A DNA stretch of 64,000 bases, taken from positions 1 to 64,000 of the forward strand of contig NZ_JAFLVR010000002.1 of the NCBI RefSeq assembly GCF_017315985.1, written 5' to 3'. Source of the DNA: Candidatus Enterococcus murrayae (GTDB lineage: Bacteria > Bacillota > Bacilli > Lactobacillales > Enterococcaceae). Positions within the stretch are counted from its first letter, which is position 1, and each line of letters begins with the position of its first letter. A program made the translations under genes and the position numbers. The notes under the pieces are model-generated. The model searched no databases. It worked only from the letters and a program-made list of their open reading frames with translations, and was not told where the DNA came from. Of this stretch, positions 16,717-24,379 are shown piece by piece.

Positions 16717-17141
16717 GAGTAATGGGATTAGATGTCGGCTCGAAAACTGTCGGGATCGCAGTAAGTGATCCATTCGGTTGGACGGCTCAAGGAGTCGAGA
16801 TCATCCGAATTGACGAAGAAAAAGGGAAGTTTGGCTTTGAACGTTTAGGTGAGCTTGTCAAAGAATACCAAGTCACCAAATTAGTAGTAGGACTTCCTAA
16901 AAATATGAACAATTCGATCGGTCCGCGAGCGGAGGCTTCCATGGCTTATGCTGAGAAAATTAAAGAGCTTTTTGACTTGCCGGTCGATTTTCAAGACGAA
17001 CGGCTTACTACGGTGGAAGCCGAACGAATGTTAGTTGAACAGGCAGATGTTTCACGTTCGAAAAGAAAAAAAGTTATTGATAAACTTGCAGCGGTTATGA
17101 TTTTACAGAATTATCTTGATCGTACCGGCAATAAACTTTAG
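16713..17141 (+). CDS. ruvX: Putative Holliday junction resolvase RuvX/YqgF
   Basis: The 142-residue RNase H-fold nuclease has [17 protein letters not shown] at the N-terminus with the first catalytic Asp. A middle strand [17 protein letters not shown] follows, and [13 protein letters not shown] provides the second acidic pair. It is implicated in 16S rRNA maturation and Holliday junction resolution. Coupled to ireB by ATGA and followed by the DUF1292 gene after 15 bases. Confidence 0.95.
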   Translation: MRVMGLDVGSKTVGIAVSDPFGWTAQGVEIIRIDEEKGKFGFERLGELVKEYQVTKLVVGLPKNMNNSIGPRAEASMAYAEKIKELFDLPVDFQDERLTTVEAERMLVEQADVSRSKRKKVIDKLAAVMILQNYLDRTGNKL

Positions 17142-17156
17142 AAAAGAGGAATAAGA

Positions 17157-17480
17157 ATGGCACACGAACACACACATGACCATGATCACGAACACGATCA
17201 TGACCACGAACATGAAGTGATTACTTTAGTAGATGACGAGGGAAATGAAACGCTCTACGAAATTCTTTTAACCATCGATGGACAAGAAGAATTTAATCGC
17301 AATTATGTGTTGCTTTATCCTGCAGGAGCGCCAGAGGACGAGGATGTTGAATTACAAGCTTACGCATACGTTGAAAACGAAGACGGCAGCGAAGGCGAGT
17401 TACAACAAATTGAGACTGACGCTGAATGGGACATGATCGAGGAAGTATTTAATACATTCATGACCGAAGAAGAAGAATAG
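17157..17480 (+). CDS. DUF1292 protein with His/Asp-rich N-terminus
   Basis: The 107-residue acidic protein is the usual third gene of the ireB-ruvX cluster (YrzB in Bacillus). The DUF1292 domain spans about residues 20-105 ([21 protein letters not shown] to [13 protein letters not shown]). Residues 3-19 form an alternating string of His with Asp or Glu ([17 protein letters not shown]), an obvious potential divalent-metal chelator. Many family members have a shorter His tract. The function is unknown. ATG start with AGAGGAATAAG upstream. Confidence 0.9.
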   Translation: MAHEHTHDHDHEHDHDHEHEVITLVDDEGNETLYEILLTIDGQEEFNRNYVLLYPAGAPEDEDVELQAYAYVENEDGSEGELQQIETDAEWDMIEEVFNTFMTEEEE

Positions 17481-17834
17481 TCTTAGAGGTAAGGGGAATA
17501 CTAAGTCATGGGATTCCTCTTTTTAGTATTCGTTTATTTCATCTTTTAAAGGAGTAGTGATCAAGAAAATATCAGAATCAGGCATAGTAAAAAAACTATG
17601 TCTTTTTTCTCTTTTCTAAATGGAAAGGGGAACTAGTAACTGATACCTAAAAATATTCTGCGAATAAATTTAGTGGAAATTGCTGCGAACTGTTATTAAA
17701 TAGTTGTGATAGCACACGCCTGCTGTATTTAACAACTGTTTTTCATAGGCAAGTTTCTATATATATTTGTTTTTTATATGCTATAAAAGAATCAACGTTT
17801 AGAATTTAGCAAAATAAAAAAGGAGATGATGCTG
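17481..17834 (+). other. Gap with hairpins before amino-acid ABC operon
   Basis: No gene is seen. A weak stem pairing GGGGAAT with ATTCCTC (about 17493-17520) runs into TTTTT just after the DUF1292 gene. A better terminator follows at 17581-17608. A third hairpin, arms AGTTGTGATAGCA (17702-17714) and TGCTGTATTTAACAACT (17721-17737) with TGTTTTT after it, could be a leader attenuator for the next operon. TGCTATAAA at 17779-17787 is an extended -10 candidate lying downstream of that hairpin. Confidence 0.4.
17581..17608 (+). terminator. Terminator of the ireB-ruvX-DUF1292 cluster
   Basis: Arms GGCATAGT and ACTATGTC (one G-T wobble) around six A residues, then six T residues. Confidence 0.7.
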
Positions 17835-18674
17835 TTGAAAAAATGGTGGATAGGTTTGGCGCTAGTTATGGCAGGTGTGAGTTTAGTGGCTTGCGGAAGT
17901 AATGAAGAGACCAAAGAGGATACTAGTTGGAAAAAAGTAGAGGGCAAAAAGGAATTGACGGTAGCTACTTCCGGTACGCTTTTTCCATCTTCTTATTACA
18001 ACGATGAAAATAAGCTGACAGGGTATGATGTTGAGGTGGCAAAAGCAGTTGCAAAGAAATTAGCGTTAAAAATCAACTTTAAGGAATACAATGTTGATGG
18101 TCAAGTAACTGCAGTCAATCGTGGAGAAGCAGATTTTGCGGCAAACGATTTTGGGATGTCGAAAGAACGATCAAAAAAATTCTCTCTGTCTTCGCCAATC
18201 AAATATTCCTTTGATAGTATGATCGTCAGGAAGAGTGATAGTTCAGGGATTAACTCCTTGAAGGATCTAAAAGGGAAAAAAGCTGCAGGCGAACCTAATA
18301 CTAGTTATATGAAGATCGCAGAAAAATATGGGGCGAAAGCAGTAACCTATGATAATGCCACAAATGATCAGTACTTAACGGATGTTGCTAATGGACGCAC
18401 AGATGTAATCTTAAATGATTACTATTTACAAAAAATGTCTGTTGCAGCTTTACCAGATATTCCTGTTAAAATTCTTGAAGATGTTTATTTCAACGCAAAC
18501 GCTACAGGCTTTCTATTTGACAAAAGGGATCAATCTCTTAAAAAAAAGGTTAACGCTGCACTAGCAGATTTAAAAAAAGATGGAACGCTAAAGAAAATCT
18601 CTAAGCAGTATTTTGACACGGATGTCTCAGTGAAGCCTAAACAGAAAGTAACCGAAAAGGTTTCGGCAGACTAA
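17835..18674 (+). CDS. Amino-acid ABC transporter substrate-binding lipoprotein
   Basis: The 279-residue family 3 solute-binding protein begins MKKWWIGLALVMAGVSLVAC, a lipoprotein signal with the modified Cys at residue 20. The binding domain has KELTVATSGTLFPSSYYN, the GYDVEVAKAVAKKL motif and the AANDFGMSKER segment typical of polar amino acid or cystine binders. Two in-frame ATGs at 17826 and 17829 almost touch the AAGGAG site, so the TTG at 17835, 9 bases away, is the likelier start. Its stop overlaps the permease start (TAATG). The ligand cannot be named from sequence. Confidence 0.9.
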   Translation: MKKWWIGLALVMAGVSLVACGSNEETKEDTSWKKVEGKKELTVATSGTLFPSSYYNDENKLTGYDVEVAKAVAKKLALKINFKEYNVDGQVTAVNRGEADFAANDFGMSKERSKKFSLSSPIKYSFDSMIVRKSDSSGINSLKDLKGKKAAGEPNTSYMKIAEKYGAKAVTYDNATNDQYLTDVANGRTDVILNDYYLQKMSVAALPDIPVKILEDVYFNANATGFLFDKRDQSLKKKVNAALADLKKDGTLKKISKQYFDTDVSVKPKQKVTEKVSAD

Positions 18675-19333
18675 TGTATATTCCAACACTTAATGTAGCC
18701 CTGATGTTGGACTCAATTCCATTTCTTCTGAGTGGATTAGGCTACACTTTAGGGATCAGCTTAGCGGCATTTTTCATTGGTAACTTGCTTGGTGTTTTAA
18801 CGACTATTTTAGGATTTTTGCCATGGCTGCCCGTGAAACTTCTTGTAAGATTTTACTTATCTTTTTTACGGGGAACACCTGCATTGGTTCTGTTGTTCTT
18901 ATTATATTTTGGGTTACCCTACCAATTAAACGCAGTAACGGCAGCGATTATTTGTTTTAGTTTAACCAGCAGTGCTTTTATTGGCGAAATCTATCGTGGA
19001 TCAATTGCTGGGGTTGATTCAGGGCAATGGGACGCAGCATACGCATTGGGAAACCGTTTTTTGCCGACAATACGTTATATCGTTTTGCCACAAGCAGTAA
19101 GAATATCGATTCCGGCTTTAAGTAACGTAGCAATGGATCTTGTTAAGGGAACCTCTTTGGCAGCGATGATCACTGTACCAGATATTTTTCAGAAAGCGAA
19201 AATTATTGGTGGAAGAACATTCGATTATCTGTCAATGTATATTTTAGTTGCACTGATTTATTGGCTACTGTGTATCGTTATTGGCAATATTCAACATCGA
19301 TTGGAAAAATATTTTCAAAAGAAATACACTTAA
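18674..19333 (+). CDS. Amino-acid ABC transporter permease (HisM/GlnP type)
   Basis: The 219-residue protein has about five membrane helices. It carries the BPD_transp_1 coupling motif in SGQWDAAYALGNRFLPTIRYIVLPQAVRI, the EAA loop that contacts the ATPase. The N-terminal GLGYTLGISL and FLRGTPALVLLFLLYFGLP blocks are typical of the polar amino acid family. It overlaps the binding protein by one base. No ATPase gene follows; a terminator comes directly after, so the subunit must be supplied from elsewhere. Confidence 0.92.
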   Translation: MYIPTLNVALMLDSIPFLLSGLGYTLGISLAAFFIGNLLGVLTTILGFLPWLPVKLLVRFYLSFLRGTPALVLLFLLYFGLPYQLNAVTAAIICFSLTSSAFIGEIYRGSIAGVDSGQWDAAYALGNRFLPTIRYIVLPQAVRISIPALSNVAMDLVKGTSLAAMITVPDIFQKAKIIGGRTFDYLSMYILVALIYWLLCIVIGNIQHRLEKYFQKKYT

Positions 19334-19336
19334 ATG

Positions 19337-19375
19337 AGCAAAGGACACATGAATGATCGTGTGTTCTTTGCTTTT
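19337..19375 (+). terminator. Terminator after amino-acid permease
   Basis: The 13-base arms AGCAAAGGACACA and TGTGTTCTTTGCT (one wobble) enclose a 10-base loop and end in TTTT. This closes a two-gene operon that lacks an ATPase. Confidence 0.85.
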
Positions 19376-19474
19376 AAGTATTCAATATGGCAATAGAGCA
19401 TTAATCCATGACAATTGCTAGTACTTTTAAAAAAAATCTGTGATAATAATAAAAAGAAGAAGAGGGGGATCGCA

Positions 19475-20935
19475 ATGAAAGATGGTTTATACTGGGCAGA
19501 AAAGTTACGTAATAAAGAGATAAGTTTCCACGAGCTGTTGAAAACTTTTGAAGAAAAAGCTAGAAAGCAAAATTCAATGTTAAATGCATTCGTTTCAATG
19601 ATGGATCATGAGGCTATTGAAGAATATCAGAAGCAACAAAATATACTAGAACGACCTTTTGCTGGGTTGCCAGTGCCGTTAAAAATGTTAGGACAAGAAA
19701 AAGAGGGGTGGCTAAGTACTTCAGGATCAAAACTACTGAGAGAGCATCGCGCTAGCCGTAATAGTAATTTTACTAATCAGATGATAACAAGCGGCTTAAT
19801 CCCTTTTGCGCAAACCAATGCGCCAGAGTTTGGTTTTAAAAATATTACAGATGCACAGATTTACGGACCAGCGAAAAACCCATGGAATCTTGATTATTAT
19901 TCAGGAGGGTCCAGCGGAGGAGCAGCTAGTGCAGTGGCTTCTGGAATTGTTCCGATTGCGGGAGCTAGTGACGGCGGCGGATCAATACGTATTCCAGCGT
20001 CTTTCTGCGGTTTAATTGGATTAAAGCCAACCCGAGGTGCCATGCCTGTAGGGCCAAACAGTTGGCGTGGATGGCAAGGTGCAGCGATTGATTTTGCATT
20101 AACGGTTTCGATGCGTGACACAGAAAAGCTATTTTATACTATGCGAAGCATCGAGAGTGCGGCTCCTTACCAAGCTCCTTTGAAGGAGTGGCAGCATACA
20201 CAAGCGGCGCAAAAAAAGAAGTTAAAAATAGCTGTAGTTATTGATTCGCCAATCGATACAAAGGTGTCTCCTGAGGCTGTTGGTGCAGTCGAAAAGGCCC
20301 ATGATTTTTTATTGAAGCAAGGACATGAACTGCAAGTAATCAATTATCCTGTTAACGGAAATAAATTAATAACTAGCTATTATTTGATGAATGGCGCCGA
20401 AACAGCCGCTATGTTTGCTGGAATAGAACAGGGATTAGGACGACCAGTTGAAAAAAATGATATGGAATTAATGACCTGGGCTATCTATCAATATGGCAAA
20501 AAAATCCCAGCCAGTCACTTTATAAATGCCTTGAATCAGTGGGATTTTGCGGCTTTCAAGATGGAAGAGTTATTCAAAAAATATGACTTGCTCCTGACAC
20601 CGACAACTGCAATGACGGCACCAAAAATAGATGAGGAATTATTAAATAGTGAAATCCGCGATGCGTTAGAAGTTTCATCAAGTCTATCTGAGACTGAATT
20701 GCAGCATTTGATCGAGAAAATGTTTGAGAAAAGTCTGCAAATTACACCGTACACTCAATTAGCTAACCTAACCGGACAACCGGCTATTAGTCTGCCAACA
20801 CATGTAACCTCTGCAGGCTTGCCTATCGGAATTCAATTTATGGCAGCGCGGGGGCGAGAGGATTTATTGCTGCAAGTTGGAAACATAATTGAAACAGAGT
20901 ACGGCTTTAAATTACCAGAGTATTATCGTCAATAA
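19475..20935 (+). CDS. Amidase signature family protein
   Basis: The 486-residue enzyme has the amidase signature GGSSGGAASAVASG followed by GASDGGGSIRIPASFCGLIGLKPTRG, giving the Ser-cisSer-Lys machinery. PLKMLGQE near residue 63 holds the likely catalytic Lys, and ANLTGQPAISLP ends the fold. The ATG at 19475 lies 8 bases behind AGAGGGGG, so the longer frame from 19415 is rejected. It is not accompanied by gatC or gatB, so it is probably a hydrolytic amidase rather than the GatA subunit of tRNA amidotransferase. Its amide substrate is unknown. Confidence 0.88.
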   Translation: MKDGLYWAEKLRNKEISFHELLKTFEEKARKQNSMLNAFVSMMDHEAIEEYQKQQNILERPFAGLPVPLKMLGQEKEGWLSTSGSKLLREHRASRNSNFTNQMITSGLIPFAQTNAPEFGFKNITDAQIYGPAKNPWNLDYYSGGSSGGAASAVASGIVPIAGASDGGGSIRIPASFCGLIGLKPTRGAMPVGPNSWRGWQGAAIDFALTVSMRDTEKLFYTMRSIESAAPYQAPLKEWQHTQAAQKKKLKIAVVIDSPIDTKVSPEAVGAVEKAHDFLLKQGHELQVINYPVNGNKLITSYYLMNGAETAAMFAGIEQGLGRPVEKNDMELMTWAIYQYGKKIPASHFINALNQWDFAAFKMEELFKKYDLLLTPTTAMTAPKIDEELLNSEIRDALEVSSSLSETELQHLIEKMFEKSLQITPYTQLANLTGQPAISLPTHVTSAGLPIGIQFMAARGREDLLLQVGNIIETEYGFKLPEYYRQ

Positions 20936-20956
20936 TAAGAAAAATTAATTGATTCT

Positions 20957-20993
20957 ACCATCCAAATTGACTATCAATTTAGATGGTTTTTTT
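20957..20993 (+). terminator. Terminator after amidase gene
   Basis: Arms ACCATCCAAATTGA and TCAATTTAGATGGT (one mismatch) around CTA, then seven T residues. Confidence 0.88.
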
Positions 20994-21013
20994 GTTACAC
21001 TTAATAAAGTAAT

Positions 21014-21027
21014 TGAAAACGTTTTAA
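21014..21027 (+). promoter_or_regulatory. Candidate cre site (CcpA) upstream of amidohydrolase
   Basis: TGAAAACGTTTTAA matches the cre consensus TGWNANCGNTNWCA except at the penultimate C. It lies 20 bases ahead of the TTG start, suggesting carbon catabolite control of the amidohydrolase. Confidence 0.5.
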
Positions 21028-21047
21028 ACATAGGAGGGAATACGAAG

Positions 21048-22238
21048 TTGATTTTATTAAAGGCTAAGAAATTAATTACTGGTGATGGCAAAACCATCAT
21101 TGAGGATGGCGGTGTTGTTTTTGATAAAGATAAGATATTAGCTGTTGGAAAAGCTGAAAAATTATCTAATGACTTTCCGCAAGCAGAGGTTCGTGATTAT
21201 GGCAATGGGACGATTTTACCAGGATTAATGGATGCACATATTCATCTGGGCTATTATTGGACACAGCCTGATCTGCATCGGTACAATGATTTTATGATTG
21301 CCTATTACGCACAAAAACAAGCCGAGACTTGTCTAGCAAAAGGTGTGACAACGATTCGTGATTGCTGTGGACCACAATTTCTATTAGAAACACTGCGTTT
21401 AGCGGCCGAGAAAGGGTTCGTTAAAGCACCACGCATTTTGCATACAGATCGTGGAATTTGTATAACCGGAGGACACGGTCATGAAGATGGGATTGAAGAG
21501 GTAGATGGTGCAGAAAATATTCGTCATACGATTCGTCGTCAGAAAAAAGATGGTGCGGACTGGATCAAGCTGTTAACGACTAATCGCGATGATATCTGTG
21601 AGTTCACACAAGAAGAGCTAGATGCTGGTGTGGAGGAAGCCCATCGTCTTGGGATGAAATGTGTAGTCCACTCAGGGACTCAGCCAGGTATACAAATGTG
21701 TATAGATGCTGGATTCGATACGATCGAACATGGAAATTTTTTAACTGTTGAGCAAGCAAAGCAAATGGTTAAAAATCAGCAGTCGTGGACGCCAACGATG
21801 TTTGCTTATCATTTTTTAGCAGATTATAATAAAAAGGTTCAAGAAGTAGGAATTGACCATTCAAATCAATCTACTGAAACCTATTCCCATCATTTGGATT
21901 TCTTCGAGAGCTCTGTTCAAGCTTATTCGAATAATTTTAAGGCGATTTATGATGAAGGGTTGACGATTCTAGCAGGGACGGATATGGTAATGTTAGAAGC
22001 ACCAAGTGTACCGATTGTCGAAGAATTAGAATTGATGGTACGGTACGGGTTAACACCAGTAGAAGCAATTCAAACAGCTACACAAAATCCTGCAAGAGTC
22101 TTTGATCTATTAGACACTACTGGCGAATTAAAAGATGGTTTACAAGCAGATATTTTAGTTGTAGATGGTGATGCCACTGCTGATATTGAAGCGTTGCGCA
22201 ACGTCCGCCAAGTATATCTAGCTGGATCAGAAGTTTAA
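21048..22238 (+). CDS. Metal-dependent amidohydrolase (imidazolonepropionase-like)
   Basis: The 396-residue cytosolic enzyme has the amidohydrolase metal-site pattern. It shows DAHIHLG (HxH), the bridging Lys candidate in DWIKLLTT, CVVHSGT and TIEHG (two further His), and the catalytic Asp in LAGTDM. The N-terminal AKKLITGDGKTIIEDG and C-terminal GELKDGLQADILVVDGD form the usual small beta domain. Relatives include Xaa-Pro and Xaa-Arg dipeptidases and prolidase-like enzymes, so a dipeptidase or cyclic-amide role is possible. The TTG at 21048 with AGGAGGG 9 bases upstream sets the start. A cre-like site precedes it. Confidence 0.88.
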   Translation: MILLKAKKLITGDGKTIIEDGGVVFDKDKILAVGKAEKLSNDFPQAEVRDYGNGTILPGLMDAHIHLGYYWTQPDLHRYNDFMIAYYAQKQAETCLAKGVTTIRDCCGPQFLLETLRLAAEKGFVKAPRILHTDRGICITGGHGHEDGIEEVDGAENIRHTIRRQKKDGADWIKLLTTNRDDICEFTQEELDAGVEEAHRLGMKCVVHSGTQPGIQMCIDAGFDTIEHGNFLTVEQAKQMVKNQQSWTPTMFAYHFLADYNKKVQEVGIDHSNQSTETYSHHLDFFESSVQAYSNNFKAIYDEGLTILAGTDMVMLEAPSVPIVEELELMVRYGLTPVEAIQTATQNPARVFDLLDTTGELKDGLQADILVVDGDATADIEALRNVRQVYLAGSEV

Positions 22239-22242
22239 AATT

Positions 22243-22276
22243 AACCCGTCGAAATGGCTGGACATTTTGACGGGTT
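22243..22276. terminator. Terminator between amidohydrolase and rnhC
   Basis: Arms AACCCGTCGAAATG and CATTTTGACGGGTT, paired with one mismatch, lie between two convergent genes. Flanks are only moderately T-rich. Confidence 0.75.
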
Positions 22277-22283
22277 AACTTTA

Positions 22284-23186
22284 TTAAAGTAATTTTTGTG
22301 CTTTTTCTGTATTTGCGAAATGTAATTTGGCATATTTACTTAACAGATTCATTCCGCCTTGACGCAATAATTTTGCTGCCAATTCATCAGAAGGTTTGCC
22401 GGCTCCTGATGGCACTTTTGCTCCAAGCTCGAGCGAAGCCTTATCAAGTTCTTCAAGGAAGCTTGCTCGACTGATAATTGAAGCTGCGGCAACAGAAAGA
22501 TGGTATTGCTCGCCTTTGGTGACGAAGTAGATTTTTTGATCAACCTGCTTGGTCTCTTGTTTAACATATTTCATGTAATTTGCTTCTGAAGTGAATTGAT
22601 CGATTAGGATCGCGTCAGGTTTAGAAGGTGAAATTTGTTCTAGTAGTATCCGGATGGCTTGGTTGTGCAACGCGACTTTCATACGGACGGCATTATATTT
22701 TGGTTGAATCTCATTATATTTTTCTGGATGAAGCACTAATAATTTATAAGGAATCAATTCCTTGATTGCTTCAGCCATTTTACGGATTTGTCCGTCCGTC
22801 AGCATTTTTGAGTCTTTAACGCCAAGTTTTTTTAGTGCGGTAAGATGTTCCTTATCCGCATAGGCCGCACAAACACATAGCGGGCCAAAGTAACTGCCAT
22901 TACCGACCTCATCACTGCCTAGGACAGATAGTGACGCGAAATCTTTGGGCAAGCTGTTTTCTTTTTTCGTGTTTGCAGCGCCTGTTTTTCCCCAACGGGC
23001 CGCTTCTTGTTCAGCATTGTTTCCTTGAAATAGAACTTTACCAGAAGTATAGGCGGTGATGCTTGTGCCATTTTTTTTGGCAGAAAATTCACTATAAGGA
23101 ACTTTTTTGTTTAACAAGTAGTCAGTGTAATAGGTTTTTAGTTTTTGAATCTCTGTTTTTGTTAGCTTTAAGACAGCAGAACTCAT
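22284..23186 (-). CDS. rnhC: Ribonuclease HIII
   Basis: The 300-residue enzyme cleaves RNA in RNA-DNA hybrids. The N-terminal TBP-like domain (about residues 1-85) is followed by the type 2 RNase H domain. That domain has LGSDEVGNGSYFGPLCV (catalytic Asp-Glu), VKDSKML, the central Asp in AILIDQF and the late SVAAASIISRASFLE region. The ATG start has AAAGAGAAAAAAAT upstream, a weak site. It is transcribed away from zapA, the common rnhC/zapA-cvpA-mutS2 arrangement of Firmicutes. Confidence 0.95.
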   Translation of the reverse strand: MSSAVLKLTKTEIQKLKTYYTDYLLNKKVPYSEFSAKKNGTSITAYTSGKVLFQGNNAEQEAARWGKTGAANTKKENSLPKDFASLSVLGSDEVGNGSYFGPLCVCAAYADKEHLTALKKLGVKDSKMLTDGQIRKMAEAIKELIPYKLLVLHPEKYNEIQPKYNAVRMKVALHNQAIRILLEQISPSKPDAILIDQFTSEANYMKYVKQETKQVDQKIYFVTKGEQYHLSVAAASIISRASFLEELDKASLELGAKVPSGAGKPSDELAAKLLRQGGMNLLSKYAKLHFANTEKAQKLL

Positions 23187-23322
23187 AATTTTTTTCTCTT
23201 TTCTTTAAGTTAATTGGCTTTTAATTGATGAAAGTTGTACATATCAAAAGTTTTAGCATATAATATATTAGTATTTTTGATACAGGATTAATAAAAAAAT
23301 CGGATTAGGAAGGTTGATCGAT

Positions 23323-23757
23323 ATGGCGCAAAATCGCTATAAGGCAATCGTTGCCGGTCAGACTTATACTATCATTGGACAAGAATCCAAGCAACATATG
23401 GATATGGTTACAGCCTTGGTCAATGAACAGTTAAATGAGATCATGTCGTTATCACCTGAGATCACGCAAGAAAAAGCTACGATGTTATTGGCGATCAATG
23501 CGGTCTCAGATCAATTAAAAAAGCAAGAAGCGTTAATGAAGCTGGAAAAGCAGCAATATACACTTGATGGACAAGCGGCTCATAATTTAGAATTAGAAAA
23601 TCGAATTAAAAAAATCGAAGCAATTGAAGCTGAAGCCAAGGAAATAATGCGGAAAAACGGAAAAGAAAATGTTCCGATCCGGAACCACGTAGAAGCACAG
23701 CAGATTGTTAATGAGAACCGGAAACGCGAGATTCAAAAAAGAGCGGCAAATAAATAA
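23323..23757 (+). CDS. zapA: Cell division protein ZapA
   Basis: The 144-residue protein binds FtsZ and promotes Z-ring bundling. MAQNRYKAIVAGQTYTIIGQES and the following helix (HMDMVTALVNEQLNEI) form the ZapA head; residues about 60-120 are a coiled coil. The C-terminal basic tail is longer than in Bacillus ZapA. The ATG at 23323 lies 9 bases behind AGGAAGG, so the TTG at 23314 is not used. It abuts cvpA directly. Confidence 0.9.
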   Translation: MAQNRYKAIVAGQTYTIIGQESKQHMDMVTALVNEQLNEIMSLSPEITQEKATMLLAINAVSDQLKKQEALMKLEKQQYTLDGQAAHNLELENRIKKIEAIEAEAKEIMRKNGKENVPIRNHVEAQQIVNENRKREIQKRAANK

Positions 23758-23769
23758 GTGAGGGATACT

Positions 23770-24318
23770 ATGTTAACATTGGTAATTTTATTTGCATTAC
23801 TGCTATCTTTTTATGTTGGCTATCGAAGAGGCTTGGCTTATCAAATAGTATTTTCGGTTGGATATCTGCTGTCATTTATTGTTGCACGAATGTTTTATCA
23901 GCAGTTAGGGTCGCATTTGGATTTATTTGTGCCATATCCATCCGTCACCAGCGAATCAAAGATGGTATATTATTCTGTGGAACAAGCTTTCAATTTAGAT
24001 AAAGCTTTTTATGCAGGAGTTGCGTTTGTGATGATTTTGCTCGCGGGCTGGTTGTTGACACATCTAATCGTGATCTTCTTTAAAGATTTGTTGTTTAAGG
24101 TGATCATTCCTCAATATGACGGAATTGTGGCTGGAGTCTTACAACTGTTTGTTTGCTATGTGTTCATTTTCTTGATTTTGAAGCTTGTCAGTTTCGTACC
24201 GATGGCATTGATTCAAAATCAATTAGAAGGCAGTTGGTATGCCCGTTTTATGATTGAGCACTCATTATTTTTGAGCTCTCAGTTTGATAGCTTGTGGGTG
24301 ACAAAAATTATTGGATAA
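23770..24318 (+). CDS. cvpA: CvpA family membrane protein
   Basis: The 182-residue protein has four predicted helices, starting MLTLVILFALLLSFYVGYRRG. The family-typical helix 2-3 region includes AFYAGVAFVMILLAGWLLTHLIV. A GTG at 23758 directly after the zapA stop is possible, but the ATG at 23770 behind GTGAGGG matches family N-termini. CvpA-type proteins are linked to cell envelope function and colicin V production in E. coli; the role in Firmicutes is unclear. It sits between zapA and mutS2. Confidence 0.85.
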   Translation: MLTLVILFALLLSFYVGYRRGLAYQIVFSVGYLLSFIVARMFYQQLGSHLDLFVPYPSVTSESKMVYYSVEQAFNLDKAFYAGVAFVMILLAGWLLTHLIVIFFKDLLFKVIIPQYDGIVAGVLQLFVCYVFIFLILKLVSFVPMALIQNQLEGSWYARFMIEHSLFLSSQFDSLWVTKIIG

Positions 24319-24379
24319 AGAAAAAAACCGGGACGCTGTTTGACAGGTTTCGGTTTATTTATGTATAGAAGGTGAAAAT

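Noticed and set aside
19475-20935. Amidase as GatA of the tRNA amidotransferase
   Set aside because: No gatC or gatB beside it. The gene stands alone with its own terminator.
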